From positions 66,262 through 130,261 of the forward strand of contig CAZHQG010000007.1 of assembly GCA_964534275.1 (NCBI GenBank): a stretch of DNA of 64,000 nt, given 5' to 3'. Position numbers and translations under genes: made by a program. Positions within the stretch are counted from its first letter, which is position 1; every line of letters begins with the position of its first letter. Source of the DNA: HRBIN30 sp964534275. Lineage in GTDB: Bacteria > Desulfobacterota > Binatia > HRBIN30. Shown here one piece after another: positions 18,938 through 27,923 of the stretch. The notes beneath the pieces were generated by a model, which searched no databases, was not told where the DNA came from, and worked only from the letters and a program-made list of their open reading frames with translations.

Positions 18938-19879
18938 TTACGCCGCGGGGAGAAATTTCTCCATCGCCTCGACGAGCTCGCGGACGTGGGCAACGCTGGC
19001 TTCGAACGCCTTGCGTTCGGCTGGGGTCAAGTCGATCTCCACCACGCGCTCCACTCCGCCCGCACCGATCAGGACTGGAACGCCCACGAAGAATCCCTGC
19101 ACACCGTACTCTCCCTCGAGCAACGCTGCGCAAGGAAGGATTTGCTTCCGGTCGAACAAATACGCTTCTGCCATTTGAATCGCCGCATGGGCGGGGGAGT
19201 AATACGCCGACATTTTCATCAGGTTCACGATTTCGCCGCCAGCTTGCCGGACCCGCGCCTCGATGGCGTCTAGCCGCTCCGGCGCAATCAAACGCTCCAC
19301 GGGAATCCCAGCAACGTGGCAGTAGCTGCGCACGGGCACCATGTCGTCGCCATGGCCCCCCAGGACGATCGCTTCCACGCTTTGCACAGAGACGCCGAGT
19401 TCCCGAGCAACAAAAGCCCGGTAACGAGCAGAATCGAGCACGCCAGCCTGCCCAACCACTTTTTGCTTCGGGAACCCCGTGATGCGGTGCATGCAGGTGA
19501 CCATGGCGTCCAGCGGATTGGTGATCACGATGACGAAGGCGTTCGGCGCTCGGTCGCGAATATTGCTCGCGACTTCCACCATGATCTTGGTGTTTACTTG
19601 TAGAAGGTCATCTCGGCTCATGCCTGGCTTGCGGGGCAGGCCGGCCGTGACGATGCATACGTCCGCGCCCTCGATGTCGTCATATTTGTTCGTGCCAATG
19701 ATGTCGCAGTCGTACCCCTCGATCGGGCCCGCTTCGATGAGGTCCAGCGCTTTCCCTTGTGGAAGCCCTTCGACGACATCGAACAAAACGATGTCCCCGA
19801 GCCCTTTGAGGGCACACAGATGTGCCAGTGTGCCGCCAATCATTCCGGAGCCAATCAATGCGATCTTTTTCCGTGCCAT
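18938..19879 (-). CDS. mdh: Malate dehydrogenase
   Basis: Malate dehydrogenase of the LDH-like type (313 residues), which oxidises malate to oxaloacetate with NAD. Visible are the NAD fold IALIGSGMIGGTLAHL, the adenine-binding acid in VLFDVVEGLPQGKALDL, VTAGLPRKPGMSR, VITNPLDAM and the catalytic pair in VLGGHGDDMVP. The ATG at 19879 gives the usual MARKKIALIG start. It lies first in an operon with sucC, coupling two TCA-cycle steps. Confidence 0.96.
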   Translation of the reverse strand: MARKKIALIGSGMIGGTLAHLCALKGLGDIVLFDVVEGLPQGKALDLIEAGPIEGYDCDIIGTNKYDDIEGADVCIVTAGLPRKPGMSRDDLLQVNTKIMVEVASNIRDRAPNAFVIVITNPLDAMVTCMHRITGFPKQKVVGQAGVLDSARYRAFVARELGVSVQSVEAIVLGGHGDDMVPVRSYCHVAGIPVERLIAPERLDAIEARVRQAGGEIVNLMKMSAYYSPAHAAIQMAEAYLFDRKQILPCAALLEGEYGVQGFFVGVPVLIGAGGVERVVEIDLTPAERKAFEASVAHVRELVEAMEKFLPAA

Positions 19880-20038
19880 GATACGTTGCCTCTCCCTCCT
19901 CGGCAGGTGCTGGGCGCGGCGCTCAGTGCATCGCACCCGGGAACCAAAGTGGGCCGCTTATAGCGAGAACGGCAAAATTGGGGCAAGGGTGTGAAGCCGC
20001 GTCGCCGGCGAACCCGGATCGATTCGTCTAGGCGCGGT

Positions 20039-20686
20039 CTAGGGGCTCCCGTGAGATGTTCGCTCGCGCACATGCAGGGCGATGACTCCGAGGCGGTCGG
20101 CAATGTTGTCTGGTCGCAGTCTCCAGGGCCCCACGAGATCCAACTGGGGTTCGACCAATGGATAAACCAAGCGTTCGAGCGTGACTTCGAATGCGCCACG
20201 CACAAGCACCTTGGCGGGTTGTTGTGGCGGCAGCAGTTCGGCCTCGAGCCCGAGCGGTGCGGGTGCGCGCGAGTTGCCTTCCCCGCCCGTGTCGACCACG
20301 AAGGCTGGAGCCGCTTCCCCGTTGAGGAACAGCGCAACGACATAGCGTTGGTGTGGAACCCACTCGGTGGTGTGAAATGTGAAGCTTTGGCGGCCGCGTG
20401 CGAGCGTGATGTGGATGCGGCCGCTTTGGGGCTCGTTCCACAAGAAGGTCCCCGTCTTGGGTGGACTGCCCGGCTGTACCCCGATGACCGGAACCGGTGG
20501 GCCGAGCGTGGTCCGCGCGACGAACCGAAGGTCGGGCTGGCCATCGTCGCCGACCGCAACAATCGTGATCCCGGTAAGCGCGGGCGGTGGAGCGTCCACG
20601 CATCCGCTGAAACAGGCAAGCAGCGCGAACGTGCTCACAAGCCAGAACACCGAGCGTCTTCGTAGGCGGCGGGCTGCGTAACGCAC
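20039..20686 (-). CDS. Predicted exported lipoprotein
   Basis: A protein of about 215 residues with an Arg-rich n-region, a hydrophobic core (SVFWLVSTFALLACF) and a possible lipobox ending in FSGC. The mature domain is beta-rich and unrecognised. I chose the GTG at 20686; a TTG at 20758 would give an implausibly long n-region. It is divergent from the glycosyltransferase-methyltransferase gene. The gap between this gene and mdh holds no further gene. Confidence 0.65.
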   Translation of the reverse strand: MRYAARRLRRRSVFWLVSTFALLACFSGCVDAPPPALTGITIVAVGDDGQPDLRFVARTTLGPPVPVIGVQPGSPPKTGTFLWNEPQSGRIHITLARGRQSFTFHTTEWVPHQRYVVALFLNGEAAPAFVVDTGGEGNSRAPAPLGLEAELLPPQQPAKVLVRGAFEVTLERLVYPLVEPQLDLVGPWRLRPDNIADRLGVIALHVRERTSHGSP

Positions 20687-20812
20687 GCGTCGTCCAGGGT
20701 CCGACACCTCAGGTGAGAGCCAGGGACACCGCCGCAGCAAGCATGTCTTCGCGCTCAAAGACAGGATCCTCCGTTGCTCGCTCCTTCCAGCGGCGCTACC
20801 GCCTGGGCGGCG

Positions 20813-22327
20813 ATGAAACTGACCGTCATCGTGCCTGTGTACAACGAACGCGCGACCGTTGGCGAGCTGCTCCGACGCGTGTGTGCGGCCGCATACGACA
20901 AGGAAGTTCTCATTTTTGACGATGCGTCCACGGATGGCACAGTAGAGGAGCTGCGCGCGCTGGGTCTAGAGCCGGGCGGTTCACCCTTGCGCATCGACGG
21001 TCCGGAGGGGCAGCGAAACGAGCTTCGCCTGTTCGTGCGGCGTACCAACAAAGGAAAGGGTGCCGCGGTTCGGGATGGCATTGCCCGGGCCACAGGGGAA
21101 ATCGTTCTCATTCAGGATGCCGACCTGGAGTACGACCCTGCCGAGTATCCCATTCTCCTTCAACCAATTTTGGACGGCCGAGCGGACGTGGTGTACGGTT
21201 CACGCTTCATCGGCTCGCCGCATCGGGTGCTCCTATTTTGGCACTGGGTGGGCAATTTCCTGCTGACCTTTCTTTCGAACATGTTCACGAACTTGAACCT
21301 GACGGACATGGAAACTTGCTACAAGGCGTTCCGCACAGAAGTCGTGCGAGGGCTGCGGCTTCGATCGAACCGGTTTGGGATCGAGCCGGAAATCACGGCG
21401 AAAGTGGCTCGGCGCGGGGCAAGGATTTACGAAGTGGCGATTTCGTACTCGGGGCGGAGTTATCTCGAGGGAAAGAAAATCAATTGGAAAGATGGTCTTG
21501 CCGCATTGTGGACGATCTTGAAGTACAGCCTCGTTCCTGACGAGCGGTCGGCGGCGCCCCAGTTGGCTACTTTAAACCAGGCTCGCTCCCTCAGGCGTTA
21601 CCATGCATGGCTGTACGAGCAGTTTGTCCCTTACGTTGGGCAGCGCGTGCTCGAAGTCGGAGCGGACACGGTCCACTGGACTCTCCACCTCCGCCACCCG
21701 CACGAGATTGTCGCAACGGATGCGGATCCGCGTTGCGTGGAACTTTTAGGGCGTGCTTTTGCGGATCAGCCGCGTGTCCAAACCGCCGTGTTCCCTCTTG
21801 GGGCTGCGTTGCCGCAAGAATGGGAGCAGCATTTCGACACAGTGCTTTGCTGGAACACCCTCGAACGCCTAGAGGACGACGTTCGTGCCTTGGAACGGAT
21901 TTACGGTGCACTTCGGGATGGCGGTTCCTTGGTGTTGGGCGTTTCCGCGATGCCTCGCTTGTTCGGGGCGCTCGATCGCGCACTCGGATACCGTCGTCGA
22001 TACTCGGAAGAGGAGATTCTGGAGAAGCTTCGGCGCGTGGGATTTGCAGTGGAGCGCGTCGTTTGGCTCGATCGCATCGGCGCGCTTGCGTGGTGGGTGA
22101 ACAGCAAATGGCTCCGCCGTACGAAGATTCCGCGCTCGCAAACGCGGATCCACGACTGGGTGGTGCCTTGGCTTCGGTGGGAGTCGCGGTGGCGCAGCCG
22201 ATGGGGTGCGTTGCTCATGGTGATTGCTAGACGACGAAGCGCACGCTCGTCAGCCGGCAACCACGAAAATGTACGCGGCCAGGACGAGTGTCACGAGCAG
22301 CCCAAGCAGAAGGATGCGGTCGAGTAG
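20813..22327 (+). CDS. Glycosyltransferase family 2 fused to a methyltransferase-like domain
   Basis: A 504-residue two-domain protein. Residues 1-245 are a polyprenyl-phosphate sugar transferase-like GT2 domain: VIVPVYNERATVGELL, IFDDASTDGT, GKGAAVRDGIARATG, QDADLEYDP and MFTNLNLTDMETCYKAF. Residues 270-470 resemble a class I SAM-dependent methyltransferase (RVLEVGADTVHWTLHL, ATDADPRC, VLCWNTLERLEDD, GGSLVLGV). The SAM-binding glycine motif is degraded: the GxGxG pattern reads GADTVH. The fusion suggests sugar transfer and modification in one protein during surface glycan building. The last 78 bases overlap the end of a convergent small gene. The start is the ATG at 20813. Confidence 0.85.
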   Translation: MKLTVIVPVYNERATVGELLRRVCAAAYDKEVLIFDDASTDGTVEELRALGLEPGGSPLRIDGPEGQRNELRLFVRRTNKGKGAAVRDGIARATGEIVLIQDADLEYDPAEYPILLQPILDGRADVVYGSRFIGSPHRVLLFWHWVGNFLLTFLSNMFTNLNLTDMETCYKAFRTEVVRGLRLRSNRFGIEPEITAKVARRGARIYEVAISYSGRSYLEGKKINWKDGLAALWTILKYSLVPDERSAAPQLATLNQARSLRRYHAWLYEQFVPYVGQRVLEVGADTVHWTLHLRHPHEIVATDADPRCVELLGRAFADQPRVQTAVFPLGAALPQEWEQHFDTVLCWNTLERLEDDVRALERIYGALRDGGSLVLGVSAMPRLFGALDRALGYRRRYSEEEILEKLRRVGFAVERVVWLDRIGALAWWVNSKWLRRTKIPRSQTRIHDWVVPWLRWESRWRSRWGALLMVIARRRSARSSAGNHENVRGQDECHEQPKQKDAVE

Positions 22328-22501
22328 CTTCTCGGCTTGCTCTGGGGCCAAGTTGAAGGTCGATAGCCGCTCGCGCAAACGCGACCAGCGATTGGCCGCA
22401 GGCATGCCGTTGGCCGCCTCCCGCTCCGGCTCCCGATCGAGCACAGGAGGTGGGACTTCACGTCGCAATTCGAGTTTTGGATTTTCCGCCATCCGATTCA
22501 T
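22250..22501 (-). CDS. Small membrane protein coupled to a sulfatase-like gene
   Basis: An 83-residue protein with a polar N-terminal half and one C-terminal transmembrane helix (RILLLGLLVTLVLAAYIFVV, about residues 62-81) that runs to the end. This is a tail-anchored layout. The ATG at 22501 overlaps the stop of the upstream sulfatase-like gene (ATGA). Its 3' end overlaps the convergent glycosyltransferase gene by 78 bp. No family is recognised. Confidence 0.65.
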   Translation of the reverse strand: MNRMAENPKLELRREVPPPVLDREPEREAANGMPAANRWSRLRERLSTFNLAPEQAEKLLDRILLLGLLVTLVLAAYIFVVAG

Positions 22502-23916
22502 CGCTCGACTGCCGTCGGCGTTCCTTGCCTGAAAAATTCGCCGTAGCCAAGGGCCTCGAGAGCTTGGCGCTGGCTTTCGGTCAGTTCGTGTGGGGCGAGC
22601 TTGTCCGCCGCCGAGTGCCTTCTCCTCTCCAGATCCATGCGCCATCGTTGCAGTTCGGTAACCAGTGCAGCGGATGGGGGCGCGAGTGGGTGCTGTTCCA
22701 GGGGATCCTTGCCGAGGTCGTAATAGGCTAGTGTGCCAGATGCGCGATTGCGAATGAGCTTGCCGTGGTCCACAAGAAGTGCCTCCCACGCTGGGTCGTA
22801 GAGTGCCACTTCGGCAAAGACGTGCGCAAGAGGCTTCGTGGAGGGCCCAGGTTCCATGAACGGGCGCAAGGATCTCGAGCGTATGGCCGGCTCTTGCACT
22901 CCAGCGTAATCGAGCAGGGTTGGGAACAGGTCGGTGAGGGAAACGGGACCTTCAACGACGATAGACCGGGGACGGCCCGGCCAGTAGAACATCAGGGGAA
23001 CGCGAATCAGCTCTTCGTACACGGTGTGGCCGTGGTCCAACCGGTCATGCTCGAGAAACTCTTCACCGTGGTCGGAGGTTACCACCAGGACCGTCTTTCC
23101 TGCCCAGGGATCGCGTTCGATCTCCTCGAGCAAGCGGCCAAATTCGCGATCGGCGTACGCCACTTCGCCGTCGTACAAAGCACGCAGATGTTTTCGGTCT
23201 GGTTCAGGTGCCTGCCGGCCCAAGATGGCGAGCGCAAACAGACTTTGGAACGAACCATCAACGGCGCCGCGGTAGTCTGGATCGTACAGTCGGTCGAACG
23301 GTGGAGGGGGTGTGTACGGAGCATGTGGGTCGATCGCGAACACAAACAGGAAGAGTGGCTTTGAACGCGGGCGCCGGAGTATGGCAAGCGCCCGGTCGAC
23401 CACTTGTGCCGAAGTGGCAACAAGTTCCTGTGGCTCGATCGGACGCACTTGGGTGATCGGGTCGTACAATTCCACATATTCGTCGAAACCCTGTGCAAGT
23501 CCGAACGTTGGGGCGAGGTTTGGATTGGCCACAACGGCGGCGGTTTCGTAGCCCATGCGGTGGAGCTCCTCCGCAAGGGTGGGTAAATCCGCGCGTAAGC
23601 GGTCGAACCGTCCAACAGCTCCATGCACGGTGGGATATTCTCCGGTCAAGATCGACCCCACGGTCGCACGCGTCCACGACGCGGGCGCATAAGCCCGATG
23701 GAAGCGCGTACCCGCGTGCGCCACTTTGTCGAAGTTCGGTGTGTGAACTTGCGAATTGCCGTAGGCCCCTAGAGCGTCCGCCCGCAGGGTATCCACGATG
23801 TACAGCACGATGTGTGGAGCTGGAGATGCGCGGCCGTGTTCCCATAATGCCCAAGCGAGCAAACAAGCCAGGCCGATGCTGACGAGAGTGGCAGTTCTGC
23901 GCAGCGTCACCGACAC
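22498..23916 (-). CDS. Sulfatase-like alkaline phosphatase-superfamily protein
   Basis: A 472-residue membrane-anchored or exported protein (N-terminal hydrophobic helix, residues 9-25) of the sulfatase fold. It has HIVLYIVDTLRADALGAYG with the metal-binding Asp, ASWTRATVGSILTGEYPTVHG, IDPHAPY and VVTSDHGEEFLEHD. The formylglycine motif C/S-x-P-x-R of true sulfatases is absent; SWT stands in its place, so Thr may be the nucleophile and sulfate esters need not be the substrate. A GTG at 23916 is the start. A second homologue lies 9 bp upstream, and a tail-anchored small protein is coupled downstream. Confidence 0.85.
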   Translation of the reverse strand: MSVTLRRTATLVSIGLACLLAWALWEHGRASPAPHIVLYIVDTLRADALGAYGNSQVHTPNFDKVAHAGTRFHRAYAPASWTRATVGSILTGEYPTVHGAVGRFDRLRADLPTLAEELHRMGYETAAVVANPNLAPTFGLAQGFDEYVELYDPITQVRPIEPQELVATSAQVVDRALAILRRPRSKPLFLFVFAIDPHAPYTPPPPFDRLYDPDYRGAVDGSFQSLFALAILGRQAPEPDRKHLRALYDGEVAYADREFGRLLEEIERDPWAGKTVLVVTSDHGEEFLEHDRLDHGHTVYEELIRVPLMFYWPGRPRSIVVEGPVSLTDLFPTLLDYAGVQEPAIRSRSLRPFMEPGPSTKPLAHVFAEVALYDPAWEALLVDHGKLIRNRASGTLAYYDLGKDPLEQHPLAPPSAALVTELQRWRMDLERRRHSAADKLAPHELTESQRQALEALGYGEFFRQGTPTAVER

Positions 23917-23925
23917 ACGAGCTCT

Positions 23926-25251
23926 CTACTGAAAGTCGTAACCGAGTGCACGCAAGCGCTCACGGTCCTCGTTGGAGATGGTCGCACGCGAGGCTGGTGG
24001 GCTTGGCTGCCCGAGGTGGCTTTGCAGGCGCTGGATCGTGGCGACTTCTGTGGTAGCTAGGTTTTGCGTTTCCTTGGGATCGGTGTCGAGCCGGTAAAGG
24101 AGAAAGTTCCCGTCCAAAGCCAAAATCAACTTCCAGTTGGCATCGATGATAGCCGCGTGGTGTACGGCGGGCGGGAACCGGAACAGCTCGGCGCGGAGCG
24201 GTCCTTCTTGGCCACGGGCGGAGAGCAAGTTTGGAGCAGGAAACGGGCTTGTGCCTAGGCCCGCGGTTTCCCAGACGGTGGAGGCGATACCGGTAACTTG
24301 AACAGGCGTTGGAATTTGCCCGCGCCGGCGGTCGGGAGTGCGGAGGATCAGGGGCACGTGGAGCATTTCCTCGAACAGCGTGCGGGCGTGAAGGACATCG
24401 CCATGGTCGCCGAATTCTTCTCCGTGGTCACTCACCACGACCACGACAAGGCCCGTGGGAGCGTGCTTCTCTGCTTCGCGGAGGAGAACTCCGATGGATG
24501 CGTCGAGTTCCGCCACGGCGCCACGGTACAAGTCTCGCGCCAGTGCCAAGATGGCCCGCGTGTAGGTACGCTCGCGAATTTGAATGTTGATGCCCTCGAT
24601 TGCCTCCGGTGTCGGGAGATCTCCTTTCCAAAACTTACTCGCATGCTGGAGCTCCGGGATGTACGGCCAGTGCGGATCCATGTAATGGACGTACAAAAAC
24701 CACGGCCGGTCACGAGGCTGTTGTTTTAGCCACGCGAGTGCTTCGGAACTTACTTCGCCCGCTCGGGCCTTGTCGAATCGGGGCGGCCCCGGGCCGCGTT
24801 GCCACTCGCCAAAGCCTCGATAAGTTGCAAACCCCCGTTCGAAGCCCAGTTCGGGTGCCATGACCGGATTGGCCACAAAGGCGGCGGTGGAATAGCCGCG
24901 TGCGCGCAGTTGTTCTGCCAGGGTAGGATCGTTGGGAGAGACATAAAGCTTTTCTCCAGGTTGGTACGTCAGCGGCGGACGACCCGAGAGGATGGCAGCG
25001 ATCGTGGGTTGGGTCCAAGACGTCACCGAGTACGCGCGCTCGAACAATAGGTTTCCCGAGGCAAGTCGATCGAGCTCTGGCGACGGGTTTCCGCTAGCCC
25101 CGTAAACGCCCAAGGCGTCAGCTCTCAGCGTGTCGGCAACGATGAACAGGATGGAGGAGGGTGGGGCACTCCGCTGGCAGCCAAGAAAAAGGCAGCTAAC
25201 GAGTGCACCAGATGCGAGGTAAGCCCACCCGAAGCGTGTCCCGTGCAGCAA
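23926..25251 (-). CDS. Sulfatase-like lipoprotein
   Basis: A 441-residue homologue of the preceding sulfatase-like protein with a lipoprotein signal (LVSCLFLGCQ). It shares SILFIVADTLRADALGVYG, TSWTQPTIAAILSG, MDPHWPY and VVSDHGEEFGDHGD. Like its neighbour it lacks the formylglycine consensus and has SWT. Tandem genes of one fold with different anchors suggest a duplicated envelope hydrolase or transferase. The start appears to be a TTG at 25251 with GGGAAG just ahead; the exact start is less sure than the gene. Confidence 0.83.
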   Translation of the reverse strand: MLHGTRFGWAYLASGALVSCLFLGCQRSAPPSSILFIVADTLRADALGVYGASGNPSPELDRLASGNLLFERAYSVTSWTQPTIAAILSGRPPLTYQPGEKLYVSPNDPTLAEQLRARGYSTAAFVANPVMAPELGFERGFATYRGFGEWQRGPGPPRFDKARAGEVSSEALAWLKQQPRDRPWFLYVHYMDPHWPYIPELQHASKFWKGDLPTPEAIEGINIQIRERTYTRAILALARDLYRGAVAELDASIGVLLREAEKHAPTGLVVVVVSDHGEEFGDHGDVLHARTLFEEMLHVPLILRTPDRRRGQIPTPVQVTGIASTVWETAGLGTSPFPAPNLLSARGQEGPLRAELFRFPPAVHHAAIIDANWKLILALDGNFLLYRLDTDPKETQNLATTEVATIQRLQSHLGQPSPPASRATISNEDRERLRALGYDFQ

Positions 25252-25264
25252 CTTCCCGCTTCCC

Positions 25265-27256
25265 CTAGGAGATAGGATCCTGACTGGACACTACCCGACT
25301 CGGCACAAGCACGTTGGGTGAAATTCCCTCGAGAAAGCGCGACACCTTGCCCAGGGTGACGCCTTGGAAGCGATCGAACACTTTTACTGGGTAAGTGATG
25401 TACAACTGATCCCGCGCACGGGTCACCGCTACGTACAGGAGCCTCCGCTCTTCTTCCAGGTCCTCTGGTGCGAGCGAGTGGGGAGCAGGAAAACGACCTT
25501 CGGTTGCCCAAATGACGAACACCGCCCGCCATTCGAGCCCTTTCGCTGAGTGGATGGTCGACAGGACCAAAAGCTCATTGTCTCCCTCAGTCGCCATGAC
25601 TCCATCCACGCTATCCGTTGGCGGATCCAGGGCCATGTGGGTGAGGAACGCGAGCAAGGAGCGATGTTCCGACGCTAAGCCCACCAAGTGTTCTAGGTCC
25701 TTCCGGCGGCGCGGGTGGTCGTCCGGATATTGGCGCTCGAGAAGCGGCACGTAGTACCGCAGTACCTCGTCGGTTTGTTCTGCTGGGTTGGTCAAGCGGG
25801 ATAGCCTCTCGAGCAAACTGGCTAAGCCGGACAAGCGTTCGCGCACGTCGCGTCGGGGGAAGGATTGCAGCGCGGCTAGTGGCTGCGGCTGGGCTTGGAT
25901 CCATTGTTCGATCAGGGCGGCAGTCCGGGGGCCGATGCCCTCGAGAAGGAGAAGAACACGGTGCCACGACACGACGTCGAACGGGTTCGCGATCAGGCGC
26001 AAATGTGCGAGCAGGTCTTTTACGTGAGCCGATTCGACGAGCCGGTACCCGCCTCGTTTGACGAAGGGGATCCGGTGCTGTGCGAGTTCGAGTTCCAAGT
26101 CGAACGAATGGAAACTCGAACGCATGAGCACAGCGATGTCATTCAACGCGTACCCTTGTTCTCGTAACTCGAGAATTTGCTGGCAAACGAACTGCGACTG
26201 GCTGCGTTCGTCGGGCGTTGCCACTAAAAACGGTGGCTCGCCGCGTGTCCGGCGAGTAAACAGCTGTTTGCCGTATCCCTCGCGCGCTTCGGCCAAGATG
26301 GCATTGGCAAGATCCAAGATGGGCTGGGTGCTGCGGTAGTTCTCCTCGATGGTAACCACGCGCGCGTCCGGGAAGCGTTGCGGAAACTCCAGGATGTTCC
26401 TGAAGTTGGCGCCGCGGAACGAGTAGATGCTCTGCGCATCGTCGCCGACCACCATGACGTTGCGGTGAGCCTGGCCGAGCCAGTACACGATGTCGGCTTG
26501 GACACGGTTGGTGTCCTGGTATTCATCCACCATGACGTAGCGATGAGTTTGGGCGATCGTGTGTCGAACGTCAGGATGTTGTTCGAGCAGCGCGCGCAGG
26601 AAGAGGAGCAAGTCGTCATAGTCCAAGAGGGCGTGCTCACGTTTGTATCGAGCGTAGGCGCGAGCGAGCTCTTCGATGGCCGATGCGTGATCGAGAAAAT
26701 GGGGGTAGAGTTCTGTGAGGACCTGCAGGATGGGCTCCTCTTTGTTGGCGCTCATGCTGAGGACTTCTGCCAGAGCGTCCTTGCGCGGGAACCGCGTGGC
26801 GCTGCGGTCAAAACCGAGCTGTGTCCGCAGGCGCTGCAAAACATCCTCCATGTCGCCGCGGTCGAGAATGGTGAAGTGCGACGGCAGGCCGAGCGCTGCG
26901 CCGTAGCGTCGCAGCACGGCGTTGGCGAACGAATGAAAGGTGCCGCCTTGCACGGCGCGACAGCGGCCGTCCAAGAGTGCGGCCGCTCGGTGGAGCATTT
27001 CTTCCGCGGCCCGGCGTGTAAACGTGAGCAACAAGATGTGCTGCGGTGCTACGCCGCGTTCGACGAGGCGCGCAACTCGGTATACGAGGGTGCGAGTTTT
27101 GCCAGTGCCAGCACCAGCAACCACGAGCAAAGGCCCTTCGAGCGTGCGTACTGCCTCCAACTGAGCCGGGTTGAGGGCCTTCTCGTAGTCAATCCGGTAG
27201 GGTCCCTCCGCAATGGAAGTCGGCGACCGCAGGACGAACTCTTTAATTCCCGACAT
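25265..27256 (-). CDS. UvrD/PcrA-type superfamily 1 DNA helicase
   Basis: A 663-residue SF1A 3'-5' helicase. Motifs in order are the Q-motif LNPAQLEAV, Walker A VVAGAGTGKTRTL, Ia TFTRRAAEEM, GTFHSFANAVL, Walker B VMVDEYQDTN, III VVGDDAQSIYSFRGA, IV ENYRSTQPIL, V STIHSAKGLEW and VI YVAVTRARDQL. It is shorter at the C-terminus than PcrA/UvrD (about 720 residues). Cytoplasmic roles in repair and replication-fork clearance are expected. The ATG at 27256 gives MSGIKEFVLRS; a longer in-frame start lies upstream but is not conserved. Confidence 0.94.
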   Translation of the reverse strand: MSGIKEFVLRSPTSIAEGPYRIDYEKALNPAQLEAVRTLEGPLLVVAGAGTGKTRTLVYRVARLVERGVAPQHILLLTFTRRAAEEMLHRAAALLDGRCRAVQGGTFHSFANAVLRRYGAALGLPSHFTILDRGDMEDVLQRLRTQLGFDRSATRFPRKDALAEVLSMSANKEEPILQVLTELYPHFLDHASAIEELARAYARYKREHALLDYDDLLLFLRALLEQHPDVRHTIAQTHRYVMVDEYQDTNRVQADIVYWLGQAHRNVMVVGDDAQSIYSFRGANFRNILEFPQRFPDARVVTIEENYRSTQPILDLANAILAEAREGYGKQLFTRRTRGEPPFLVATPDERSQSQFVCQQILELREQGYALNDIAVLMRSSFHSFDLELELAQHRIPFVKRGGYRLVESAHVKDLLAHLRLIANPFDVVSWHRVLLLLEGIGPRTAALIEQWIQAQPQPLAALQSFPRRDVRERLSGLASLLERLSRLTNPAEQTDEVLRYYVPLLERQYPDDHPRRRKDLEHLVGLASEHRSLLAFLTHMALDPPTDSVDGVMATEGDNELLVLSTIHSAKGLEWRAVFVIWATEGRFPAPHSLAPEDLEEERRLLYVAVTRARDQLYITYPVKVFDRFQGVTLGKVSRFLEGISPNVLVPSRVVSSQDPIS

Positions 27257-27322
27257 GCTGCACCCGTGCGACGCCGCCGCTAAGAAAGAGATCCCGATCC
27301 GCACCGGTAACTACGGCGACCC

Positions 27323-27604
27323 ATGAGTAACGACGAACGCGAGCACTATAGCAACCGGCCCTGGTCGGACAACGAGCGTGCGAGAATCGATCTCGATCTC
27401 CGCGGCGTCCGCTGCCCGATGAGCTGGGTACGCGCGAAGTTGTGTTTGGAAGAGTTGCACCCCGGTGCGGTTCTGCGTCTTGTGCTCGACGATCCCAAAG
27501 GCGCGGCGGACTTGCCTCGGGCAGCCGAAGCTGAGGGATACGCGGTCGTCGAGGTGTTGCACGACCCACAGGCACAGGAATGGCAGATCGTGATCGAGGT
27601 GTAA
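27323..27604 (+). CDS. TusA-family sulfurtransferase-like protein
   Basis: A 93-residue protein with the SirA/TusA fold. The key motif is LDLRGVRCPMSWVRAK, where the active cysteine is kept but the usual CPxP proline is Ser. TusA proteins relay persulfide sulfur in tRNA thiolation, molybdenum cofactor or sulfur metabolism. The gene starts 66 bp from the divergent helicase start. Confidence 0.82.
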   Translation: MSNDEREHYSNRPWSDNERARIDLDLRGVRCPMSWVRAKLCLEELHPGAVLRLVLDDPKGAADLPRAAEAEGYAVVEVLHDPQAQEWQIVIEV

Positions 27605-27923
27605 GGGGCGTGTCTGGAGCGGATGTCCGCGGGTGGTCCCGAGCTGCGCACGGGGACGCGGGCTGCTTGTCGAACGCCGCCACCGGTTGCGGGCCGCGTT
27701 CTCGGAAGCCTGCGACTAAAAGGTCCTCGCTGTAGAAGGGTCGGGCTCAGGCCGTGTTGCTCGGCAGATTCCGAAACCGCGTTGCTGCAATTGCCTCCGA
27801 CTGCCTTCGAGCAAAGGCGGCTGGCGTGCTGCGCGGGCGGAAAAACAGTCTTCGCCTAACATAGCCTGCAGATGGAATTAATCGGTTGCTTCGTGCCGTC
27901 GCGGCTGGTGAAATGGCGGTACC
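27605..27923 (+). other. Intergenic stretch without a recognisable gene
   Basis: 319 bases between the TusA-like gene and the membrane protein gene. I see no open frame with family features, no strong hairpin with a T-run and no clear promoter hexamers. It probably holds the promoter of the downstream gene. Confidence 0.5.
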
